Positions 53,797 to 60,804 of a stretch of 64,000 nt of DNA are shown here, piece after piece. This DNA comes from CAYWEM01 sp964457225 (GTDB lineage: Bacteria; Acidobacteriota; Aminicenantia; UBA2199), in assembly GCA_964457225.1 (NCBI GenBank), contig CAYWEM010000007.1:97385-161384 (forward strand), read 5' to 3'. How positions within the stretch are numbered: the first letter of the stretch is position 1; each line of letters starts with the position of its first letter. The notes below the pieces were generated by a model, which saw only the letters and a list, made by a program, of their open reading frames with translations, did no database searches and was not told the origin of the DNA. The position numbers and the translations under genes were made by a program.

Positions 53797-54695
53797 GCAT
53801 CGATCTCGGTTTCCGAGTGCTCAGAAGCCCGCTGATGACAGCTTCCGGCACCTTCGGCCAGGCCGAGGAATTCAGGCCGGTGCTGGACCTTGACCTGCTC
53901 GGGGCCATCGTTTTCAAGGGTGTCTACCTGGAAGCCAGGCCGGGCAATCCACCGCCTCGCCTGCATGAAACCCCGGCCGGCCTGCTCAACTCGGTCGGCC
54001 TGGCCGGTCCGGGAGCCGATGCCATGGCCGCCCGGATCAGGAAAGTGGCCGAACTGACTTCCACTCCGCTGGTGGTCAATGTCTGCGGCGGCGATGACCG
54101 GGAATTCGTTTCCGTGGCTGAAGTATTCGAGGCCTTGCCCGAAGCCGCCATGCTGGAATTGAACATCTCCTGTCCCAACGTTCATCTCGGCGGCCGCTGC
54201 GCGGCCCAGGACGCCAAGCACACCGGCCGCCTGGTCAAGCTGGTGAGGCGCCGGGTCAGCAAACCCCTGTTGGTCAAGCTTTCCCCCAATGTGCCCGATA
54301 TAGCACCCATTGCCAGGGCGGCCGAGGCGGCCGGGGCTGACGCCCTGACCGTGGCCAACACCTTTCTCGGCCTGGCCGTGGACCTGGAAAAGCGCCGCCC
54401 GGTTTTCCGGCGTTTCTACGCCGGTCTTTCCGGACCGGCGATCAAGCCCCTGGCCCTGCGCCTGGTTTACGAGGCGGTGCAAAGCGTCAAGATTCCGGTG
54501 ATAGGCTGCGGCGGCATCAGCAGCGGCCGGGACCTGCTGGAGTTCATCATGGTCGGTGCGGCGGCCGTCCAGATCGGCACTGTCAACCTGGTCGAACCGG
54601 GAGCGGCGGCCCGAATTCTTGCCGAAGCGGCCGAACTGATGGACCGGCTGGGCATTGAGAGCCTGGCCGGCCTGCGCGGCAGCCTGCAGAATTGA
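53784..54695 (+). CDS. pyrD: Dihydroorotate dehydrogenase, class 1B catalytic subunit
   Basis: Oxidises dihydroorotate to orotate in pyrimidine synthesis, forming a heterotetramer with PyrK. The 303 residues form a TIM barrel with FMN: LMTASGTFGQAEEF at the start, LNSVGLAGPGADAM, the catalytic-cysteine motif ELNISCPNVHLGG (about 128-140), VKLSPNVPDI, ALTVANTFLGLAVD and VIGCGGISSGRDLLEF. A cysteine rather than serine base identifies class 1. ATG 53784 overlaps pyrK by 13 bases. Confidence 0.95.
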   Translation: MADLSIDLGFRVLRSPLMTASGTFGQAEEFRPVLDLDLLGAIVFKGVYLEARPGNPPPRLHETPAGLLNSVGLAGPGADAMAARIRKVAELTSTPLVVNVCGGDDREFVSVAEVFEALPEAAMLELNISCPNVHLGGRCAAQDAKHTGRLVKLVRRRVSKPLLVKLSPNVPDIAPIARAAEAAGADALTVANTFLGLAVDLEKRRPVFRRFYAGLSGPAIKPLALRLVYEAVQSVKIPVIGCGGISSGRDLLEFIMVGAAAVQIGTVNLVEPGAAARILAEAAELMDRLGIESLAGLRGSLQN

Positions 54696-54707
54696 AAGGA
54701 TACTGGA

Positions 54708-54887
54708 ATGACGGCCGGAACCGGGAAAAAGAAAGGAGTCACCCTGAAGCTGACTCCTTTCCGCCCCAGGTTGAAATCCTACGGCCGCCCGCTGGTGGAA
54801 AAAGTCAGGGAAAACGCCCGTCGTAAAAACCGGCGCAGGCAGTGGCGCCGGGAAATGATGCGGGAACTGGCTGAAAACAAAGACTGA
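54708..54887 (+). CDS. Small basic protein between pyrD and asnS (hypothetical)
   Basis: A 59-residue reading frame, MTAGTGKKKGVTLKLTPF onward, with about 40% Lys/Arg, including ENARRKNRRRQWRREMMREL. AAGGA lies 9 bases before the ATG, and the frame fills the otherwise empty 200 bases between pyrD and asnS. A 10-bp perfect hairpin (54732-54760) lies inside it. It may be a nucleic-acid-binding peptide, or the frame may be incidental to a structured RNA leader; I cannot tell. Confidence 0.45.
   Translation: MTAGTGKKKGVTLKLTPFRPRLKSYGRPLVEKVRENARRKNRRRQWRREMMRELAENKD
54732..54760 (+). promoter_or_regulatory. Hairpin inside the small basic ORF, upstream of asnS
   Basis: AAAGGAGTCA (54732-54741), nine-base loop, TGACTCCTTT (54751-54760): perfect 10-bp stem. 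No T-run follows (CCGCCCC), so it is not a plain terminator. It lies 147 bases before asnS. Confidence 0.55.
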
Positions 54888-54906
54888 TAAAGGAGAACGC
54901 CGAAAA

Positions 54907-56304
54907 ATGAGCGTCAACGACTTGCAGATCAGGGAATTATTGGCTGAAGGTTCTGAATACCGGGGCCGCGATGTGACGGTCAGCGGCTGGCTCAGGACTT
55001 CGCGCAGTTCCAAGGCGGTGGCCTTCCTGGAACTCAATGACGGATCGGGCCTGGTCAACCTGCAGGTGGTCGTTCCCGAAGACCATCCGCAGATAAGTGA
55101 AATCGTCAAGTATCCGCTGGGCACGGCACTGCGGATCTGCGGCAGGCTGGAGCCTTCACCGGCCGCCGGCCAGGCTTACGAACTGCTGGCCGACCGGGTG
55201 GAATGCGTGGCTGCCTCCAGTCCGGATTACCCGCTGCAGAAAAAAAGGCATTCCTTTGAATTCCTGCGCAGTATCGCCCACCTGCGGCCGCGAACCAATA
55301 CCTCGCTGGCCGTATTCCGCATCCGCAGTCTGCTTGCTTTCGCCATTCACCGCTTTTTCAACGAGCGCAATTTCGTCTACGTGCACACTCCGATTATCAC
55401 CGGCAGTGACTGCGAGGGGGCCGGCCAGATGTTCCGGGTCAGCACCCTCGATTTCGCCGATCCGCCGCGCCGGCCGGACGGGAGCGTGGATTTCGGCCGG
55501 GATTTTTTCGGCCGGGAAACCAGCCTGACGGTCAGCGGCCAGCTGGAAGTGGAATCGTTCTGCCTTGCCTTCAAGAGGGTTTACACTTTTGGACCTACTT
55601 TCCGGGCCGAGAATTCCAATACCCAGCGCCATGCTTCGGAGTTCTGGATGATCGAGCCGGAAATCGCCTTCGCCGACCTGGCGGACAACATGGCCCTGGC
55701 CGGTGATATGCTGAAGTACGTGGTCGGCTATGTTCTGAAGGAAGCCGGCCCGGAAATTGACTTTCTCAACCGCTTCATAGATACCGGCCTGCGGGCCAGG
55801 CTGGAGAAACTGCTCGAATCGGATTTCGCCCGCCTGAGTTACACCGAGGCAGTCAGTCGTTTACAGCAGTCCGGCCGCAAGTTCCAGTTCAAGCCGGAAT
55901 GGGGCTGTGACCTGCAGACCGAGCATGAGCGCTACCTGAGCGAGGAACTGGTCGGCGGCCCGCTGTTTGTCACCGACTATCCCAAGCAAATCAAGGCATT
56001 CTACATGCGGCTCAATGACGATGACCGCACCGTGGCCGCCATGGATCTGCTGGTCCCCGGGGTGGGAGAGATCATCGGCGGCAGTCAGCGGGAGGAACGC
56101 CTGGAAGTCCTGGAAAAGAGGCTGGCCGAATGCGGCCTGCCGACCGATGATTACTGGTGGTACCTGGAACTGCGCAAGTACGGAGGCGTGCCGCATGCCG
56201 GTTTCGGCCTGGGCTTCGAGCGCGCCCTGATGTACCTGACCGGCATGGAAAACATCCGCGACGTCATTCCTTTCCCGCGCACTCCGAACAACGCCGCTTT
56301 CTGA
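54907..56304 (+). CDS. asnS: Asparaginyl-tRNA synthetase
   Basis: Charges tRNA-Asn. The 465 residues have an OB-fold anticodon domain (about 14-115: VTVSGWLRTSRSSKAVAFLEL) and a class IIb core: FRIRSLLAFAIHRFFNERNFVYVHTPIIT (motif 1 region), TFGPTFRAENSNTQRHASEFWMIE (motif 2) and GFGLGFERALMYLTG (motif 3), ending PFPRTPNNAAF as AsnS does. GGAGA precedes ATG 54907. Its presence means Asn-tRNA is made directly rather than only by amidation. Confidence 0.96.
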   Translation: MSVNDLQIRELLAEGSEYRGRDVTVSGWLRTSRSSKAVAFLELNDGSGLVNLQVVVPEDHPQISEIVKYPLGTALRICGRLEPSPAAGQAYELLADRVECVAASSPDYPLQKKRHSFEFLRSIAHLRPRTNTSLAVFRIRSLLAFAIHRFFNERNFVYVHTPIITGSDCEGAGQMFRVSTLDFADPPRRPDGSVDFGRDFFGRETSLTVSGQLEVESFCLAFKRVYTFGPTFRAENSNTQRHASEFWMIEPEIAFADLADNMALAGDMLKYVVGYVLKEAGPEIDFLNRFIDTGLRARLEKLLESDFARLSYTEAVSRLQQSGRKFQFKPEWGCDLQTEHERYLSEELVGGPLFVTDYPKQIKAFYMRLNDDDRTVAAMDLLVPGVGEIIGGSQREERLEVLEKRLAECGLPTDDYWWYLELRKYGGVPHAGFGLGFERALMYLTGMENIRDVIPFPRTPNNAAF

Positions 56305-56340
56305 GCAAGAGAAAATAAAATTCCGGAGGAGGACAAAGAG

Positions 56341-57834
56341 ATGAAAAAAAACCTGCTTTTCGCGGCCATCCTGCTGATGGTCACCGCCCTGGTCCACTCC
56401 TCGGCTTTCAAGCTTGATGTCAGGGAACACACCCTGGACAACGGCCTGAAACTGCTGATGGTGGTCCAGAAAGACGCCCCCCGGGTGGTCTGCCACATTT
56501 ACTACAAGGTCGGCTCGGTCAACGAACGTCCGGGCATCACCGGCATCGCCCATTTCCTGGAACACATGATGTTCAAGGGCACCGAGATCATGGGAGTCAA
56601 GGATTTCGCCGCCAACGACGAGCTCAACCGCAGGCTCGACAAACTGATGGTCGACATCTACCGGGAGAAGTACTGGCGTGAAGACGGCGACCAGGAAAAG
56701 ATCGCCGCCTGGCAGCAGGAGGCCGACCAGTTGGCGGCCGCGGAAAAGGACATGCTGATCAAGGACGATCTCTGGGAGAGCTACATGCGCCATGGCGGTA
56801 CCGGCCTGAACGCCTCCACTTCATACGAGGTGACCGGGTACTACGTGACCCTGCCCGCCAACAAAGTCGAACTGCAGATGCTGCTCGAGGCCGATCGCAT
56901 GCAGAACGCCTATTTCCGGGAATTCTACTCGGAAAAGAACGTGGTCATGGAAGAACGCCGGCTGAGTGAAAACTCCCCGGGCTATCTTTTCGGGGAGCAA
57001 CTGCGGGCCGCTTTTTACACCGCTTCGCCCTACCACTGGGGCGTTATCGGCTGGATGGCCGACCTGGCCCGGGTCACCAAGGCTGACATGCGCGAATTCA
57101 AGGAGCGCTTTTACGTGCCCAACAACGTCGTGGCCGTGTACGTCGGTGACCTGGATCCGAAAAACATCATCGCCCTGGCAGAAAAGTACTTCGGCCGCAT
57201 TCCGGCCGGACCGGATCACGAGCCGATCCGCACCCCGGTACCCAGGCCCGAAGCTCACAAGCGCTTCTACGGCGGCGGCCCGGCTGCCACCAGTGTTACC
57301 ATGATGTTCTGGGCTCCGCCGGCCGGTCATGCCGATAATCCGGCCCTGACCGTTCTGAGCGAGGTATTGTCAGGAGAAACCGGCCGTCTGACCAGGAAAC
57401 TGGTCCAGGAGAAGGGGATGGCCAGCCGGGTTTACGCTTCGGCTTCACCCATGTGGTATGCCGGCTCCTTCACGGTAGGCGGACAGCCTTCATCCGAGAA
57501 GGGCGTCAGTGCCGAAGACCTGGAAAAGGAACTCTGGAATGAACTGGAACTGCTGATCAAAGAGGGTATCAGCGCTGAAGAACTGCAGAAAGCCAAGAAC
57601 AAGCAGCAGGCCCGCTTCATCATGGGCATGCAGAATCCGATGTTCGTAACCATGCGCCTGGGCCGCGCCGAACTGCACCGCGGCTGGCGCAGTCTGGCCC
57701 GGGACCTGGAAGACCTGCTCAAGGTCAGCGCCGCCGATGTTCAGGCTGCGGCAAAAAAATACCTGGTTCGTGACCATGCCACAGTCGGCCTTTACACCCG
57801 CCGGGCTCCGGCCGGCCGACCCGCAGGGAGGTAA
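56341..57834 (+). CDS. M16 family zinc metallopeptidase, catalytic member
   Basis: A 497-residue exported peptidase. Signal peptide (about 1-21). The inverted zinc motif HFLEHMMF is at about 70-77 with the third ligand in NVVMEERRLSEN (about 202-214); an inserted lysine/glutamate-rich helical segment (about 85-155) separates them, longer than in mitochondrial processing peptidase. The C-terminal half lacks a zinc site, as normal. It is followed 2 bases later by a second M16 protein without HxxEH, so the two probably form the usual active/inactive heterodimer in the periplasm. GGAGG site is 9 bases upstream. Confidence 0.92.
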   Translation: MKKNLLFAAILLMVTALVHSSAFKLDVREHTLDNGLKLLMVVQKDAPRVVCHIYYKVGSVNERPGITGIAHFLEHMMFKGTEIMGVKDFAANDELNRRLDKLMVDIYREKYWREDGDQEKIAAWQQEADQLAAAEKDMLIKDDLWESYMRHGGTGLNASTSYEVTGYYVTLPANKVELQMLLEADRMQNAYFREFYSEKNVVMEERRLSENSPGYLFGEQLRAAFYTASPYHWGVIGWMADLARVTKADMREFKERFYVPNNVVAVYVGDLDPKNIIALAEKYFGRIPAGPDHEPIRTPVPRPEAHKRFYGGGPAATSVTMMFWAPPAGHADNPALTVLSEVLSGETGRLTRKLVQEKGMASRVYASASPMWYAGSFTVGGQPSSEKGVSAEDLEKELWNELELLIKEGISAEELQKAKNKQQARFIMGMQNPMFVTMRLGRAELHRGWRSLARDLEDLLKVSAADVQAAAKKYLVRDHATVGLYTRRAPAGRPAGR

Positions 57835-57836
57835 AA

Positions 57837-59300
57837 ATGAGAAGAGTTCTGACTGTTTTACTGATCTTTGTTTTGACTTCCTTGGCCGCCCCGCTGGCGG
57901 GCCAGGCCGTTCATCCCCGTGACCTGAGTTTTCCCCCGCTCTCCTTTGAACCGCCTGATCCGCATAGCCTGCGCCACGTGCTGAACAACGGCCTGCGCGC
58001 TTACCTGGCCGAGAACCGCAGCCTGCCGCTGGTCAACCTGGTGGCCATGATAGATTACGGCTCTCTTTACGATCCGCAGGACAAGGCCGGCCTGGCCTCC
58101 CTGCTGCAGAATTCCCTGGTCAAGGGCGGCAGTGCCGCTTACCCGGGAGCCGGGCTGGAGGACAGGATTGATTTCCTGGGCGGCAGTATTTCCTTTTTCG
58201 TCGGCGATCGCACAGCCACCCTTTCTCTTTCCGTGCTCAGCAAGGACCTGCAGGAAGGTCTGAAAATCTTCTTTGACCTGCTGCAGAATCCGCTGTTTGC
58301 CGAAGAAAGCCTGGCCGTGGCCCGCAACCGCATGATCGAAGGACTGAAGCAGGCCAATGATTCGCCCCGGCCGGTGCTGGAACGCGAATACGCCCGCCTG
58401 CTGTACGGCGAGCACCCCCTGACCCGAATTACCCTCAAGAGTACGGTGGAAGCGGTGGAGCGCGCCGACCTGCTGGCCACCCACCGGAAGTATTTCTTTC
58501 CGGGCAACGTCATCCTGGCCGCCAGCGGGGATTTCCGCCAGGCCGACCTGAAAAAGAGGATCAACAGCCTGACCAAACAGTGGAAGAACCAGAAAACCGA
58601 ACGGCCTCAGATCGCGGCTGAGTTCGCCAAAACCGCCCCGGGAGTTTATTTCATTCAGCGTCCCATCAACCAGGGCTACGTCAACATGGGGCACCTGGGC
58701 ATCAGTGATGATCATCCGGATTTTTTCGCGGTACAGGTGATGAATTTCATCCTGGGTGGGGGCAGTTTTACCTCGCGTATCACATCCAAGGTGCGTTCGG
58801 ACGAGGGCCTGGCCTACAACACTGGCAGCCGGTTCACCTTCAACCCCGGCCTGCCGGGACTTTTCGCCGGATACGTGCAGACGAAGTCGGAAACCGTGAG
58901 TTACGCCATCGAACTGATCAGGCGTGAATTTGAGCGGATCCGCAACGAGCCTGTGCTGGACAGTGAAATGGAAACCGCGCTCAATTATTACCAGGAAAGC
59001 TTCGCCAATATCTTCGCCACCCCGGACAGCACGGTGCGCAATTTTGCCATGCTGGAAATGCAGGGCAAACCATTTGATTATTACAAAAACTACCGCCGGC
59101 GCATCGCCGAGGTGGACAAGGAAAAAGTCATGGCCGCCGCCAAAACGCATATTCGGCCTGAAGACCTGGTCATCCTGGTGGTCGGCGACTGGGAACCCTG
59201 CAACCAGGGTTCGGAAAAATTTCCCCACGGCCTGGATCATTTTGGTCCGGTGCAGAAAATAGCCCTGATCGACCGCCTCAGCGGCGAGGAGATCAAGTAA
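57837..59300 (+). CDS. M16 family peptidase-like protein, non-catalytic partner
   Basis: A 487-residue exported M16 homologue: signal peptide (about 1-23), then the M16 fold (HVLNNGLRAYLAENRSLPLV, MIDYGSLYDPQDKAGLASLL). Where HxxEH should be, the sequence reads GLASLLQNS, so it has no zinc site. C-terminal features such as YVNMGHLGISDDHPDFFAV and GGGSFTSRITSKVRSDEGLAY are the conserved substrate-binding region. It is the probable partner of the upstream active subunit, with a GGAGG site overlapping that gene's end. Confidence 0.92.
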   Translation: MRRVLTVLLIFVLTSLAAPLAGQAVHPRDLSFPPLSFEPPDPHSLRHVLNNGLRAYLAENRSLPLVNLVAMIDYGSLYDPQDKAGLASLLQNSLVKGGSAAYPGAGLEDRIDFLGGSISFFVGDRTATLSLSVLSKDLQEGLKIFFDLLQNPLFAEESLAVARNRMIEGLKQANDSPRPVLEREYARLLYGEHPLTRITLKSTVEAVERADLLATHRKYFFPGNVILAASGDFRQADLKKRINSLTKQWKNQKTERPQIAAEFAKTAPGVYFIQRPINQGYVNMGHLGISDDHPDFFAVQVMNFILGGGSFTSRITSKVRSDEGLAYNTGSRFTFNPGLPGLFAGYVQTKSETVSYAIELIRREFERIRNEPVLDSEMETALNYYQESFANIFATPDSTVRNFAMLEMQGKPFDYYKNYRRRIAEVDKEKVMAAAKTHIRPEDLVILVVGDWEPCNQGSEKFPHGLDHFGPVQKIALIDRLSGEEIK

Positions 59301-59304
59301 GAAC

Positions 59305-59610
59305 ATGCCCAGGGTCATTGCTGAACTCACGGTGGTGCCCCTGGGCACCTCTTCCCCTTCACTCAGCGCTTACGTGGCGGAAATCAGCAAGGTGCTGAAC
59401 GCTTGCCCCGGGGTCGGCGTCATGCTGACCCCGATGGGCACCGTGCTTGAGGGTGAATGGGAAGAAGTGCTGGCCGCGGTGCGGGCCGCCCACGAAGTTC
59501 CCTTCAAAATGGGCGCCCTGCGGGTGGCCACCCGGCTTTCCATTGATGAACGCCGCGACCGGGAAATGACCATGGCCGGAAAAGTCGAGTCTGTACGGCA
59601 AAAAATCTGA
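59305..59610 (+). CDS. MTH1187 family thiamine-binding protein
   Basis: A 101-residue small protein of the MTH1187/YkoF-like (DUF77) family that binds thiamine or its pyrimidine. The pattern VIAELTVVPLGTSSPSLSAYVAEI with LTPMGTVLEGEWEEVLAAVRAAHE and GALRVATRLSIDERRD is diagnostic. It starts 4 bases after the M16 partner gene, so it is probably in that transcript. The regulation of thiamine genes cannot be read here; no TPP riboswitch is seen. Confidence 0.92.
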   Translation: MPRVIAELTVVPLGTSSPSLSAYVAEISKVLNACPGVGVMLTPMGTVLEGEWEEVLAAVRAAHEVPFKMGALRVATRLSIDERRDREMTMAGKVESVRQKI

Positions 59611-59674
59611 CCGGGTTTACCAGTATTGTCAGGCAAAGCCTGTTGCCTTATATTAGAATCTACCTGAAATTAGG

Positions 59675-59703
59675 TTGACTTGCGGCATCGGCTTGTGTAT
59701 AAT
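59675..59703 (+). promoter_or_regulatory. Promoter of the initiator tRNA gene
   Basis: -35 TTGACT (59675-59680), 17-base spacer, -10 TATAAT (59698-59703). Start near 59710, five bases before the mature tRNA. Confidence 0.85.
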
Positions 59704-59714
59704 TCTCTTTTGGC

Positions 59715-59791
59715 CGCGGGGTGGAGCAGTCAGGTAGCTCATTGGGCTCATAACCCAAAGGTCGTAGGTTCAAATCCTACCCCCGCTACCA
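59715..59791 (+). tRNA. Initiator tRNA-Met (CAT)
   Basis: 77 bases including encoded CCA. The acceptor stem is CGCGGGG/CCCCGCT with an unpaired 1-72 position (C1 opposite T72). The anticodon stem has the three consecutive G-C pairs (GGG-CTCATAA-CCC) that mark initiator tRNAs, and the T-arm is GTAGG-TTCAAAT-CCTAC. Closely resembles E. coli tRNA-fMet except for A72 there. Confidence 0.97.
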
Positions 59792-59855
59792 ATTCCTTTC
59801 AAAAATTCCTTCAATTCAGTGATTTTCAAAAACCATGTCAATCTGAACAACATCC

Positions 59856-60767
59856 ATGAACACTGAAGCAGAAATGTTTTCAACCGAATGTCGGCTCTGC
59901 CCGCGGCTCTGCCTGGTTGACCGGGCCGCCGGGAAAAAGGGATTCTGCCGATCCGGAATCGGGCTGGAAATTGCCTCCATCTGCCTGCACCGGGGCGAGG
60001 AGCCGCCGCTGGGCGGGGAAAACGGCATCTGCAATGTCTTTTTTTATCACTGCCACCTGCAGTGTGATTTTTGCCAGAATCTGCAGATCAGCCGCAATGA
60101 CCGGCCGGTCAAAACCCTCGATCCCGATGAAGCCCTGGCTGAAATCGCCGGCCATTACGACCGCGGAGTCCGTCTGCTCGGCTTTGTGTCGGCCAGCCAC
60201 ATGGTTCCCCGCATGATTGAAATCACCAGGGCCCTGCGGGCCACGGGCCGGCGGCCGCGGGTGGTCTACAACTGCTCCGGCTACGAAAGACCGGAAATCC
60301 TGGCCGGGCTGGAAGACTGGGTGGATGTTTACCTGCCCGATTTCAAGTACGGCGATGCGGACCTGGGACTGCGTTTGTCGGGGGTGCCCGATTATCCCCG
60401 GACGGCTTGGCGGGCCCTTGTGGAAATGACCCGCCAGAAAGGCCTGCGCCTGGTACTCGATGAGCAGGGTCTGGCCCGTGCCGGGGTGCTGGTCCGCCAC
60501 CTGGTACTGCCCGGGCAACTGGAAAACAGCAAGGCTGTACTGCGCCTGCTGGCCGAACTGTCACCCCTGCTGAGCATTTCCCTGCTGGCCCAGTACCTGC
60601 CCAACGGCCTGGTTCCGGCTCCTTTCGACCGCCGCCTTGAAACAGCCGAATACGAGCAGGTGCTGGCGGAATTGAGCGAGCTAGGTTTCAGCAACGGCTG
60701 GCGCCAGGAACTGTCCAGCGCTGATTTGCATTGCCCGGATTTCGATCGGCTCATCCCCTTCAGCTAG
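59856..60767 (+). CDS. Radical SAM protein (PflA-like activating enzyme family)
   Basis: A 303-residue cytoplasmic radical SAM protein. An N-terminal cysteine-rich segment CRLCPRLCLVDRAAGKKGFC (about 9-28) resembles the accessory cluster region of this family. The radical SAM cluster motif is CHLQCDFCQN (about 67-76, C-x3-C-x2-C), followed by SASHMVPRMIEIT and the DVYLPDFKYGDADLGLRLSG stretch. The family is related to pyruvate-formate-lyase activases and annotated as PflX/COG1313; the substrate is unknown. Start ATG 59856 has no clear ribosome site; ATG 59874 is an alternative. Confidence 0.88.
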   Translation: MNTEAEMFSTECRLCPRLCLVDRAAGKKGFCRSGIGLEIASICLHRGEEPPLGGENGICNVFFYHCHLQCDFCQNLQISRNDRPVKTLDPDEALAEIAGHYDRGVRLLGFVSASHMVPRMIEITRALRATGRRPRVVYNCSGYERPEILAGLEDWVDVYLPDFKYGDADLGLRLSGVPDYPRTAWRALVEMTRQKGLRLVLDEQGLARAGVLVRHLVLPGQLENSKAVLRLLAELSPLLSISLLAQYLPNGLVPAPFDRRLETAEYEQVLAELSELGFSNGWRQELSSADLHCPDFDRLIPFS

Positions 60768-60804
60768 GTTTTGCCGCCTGTCTTGAGTGTGATAATATGA
60801 CGCC

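Noticed and set aside
59360..59640. TPP riboswitch near the thiamine-binding gene
   Set aside because: No CTGAGA-type conserved core is seen on either strand; the gene is simply downstream of the M16 pair.
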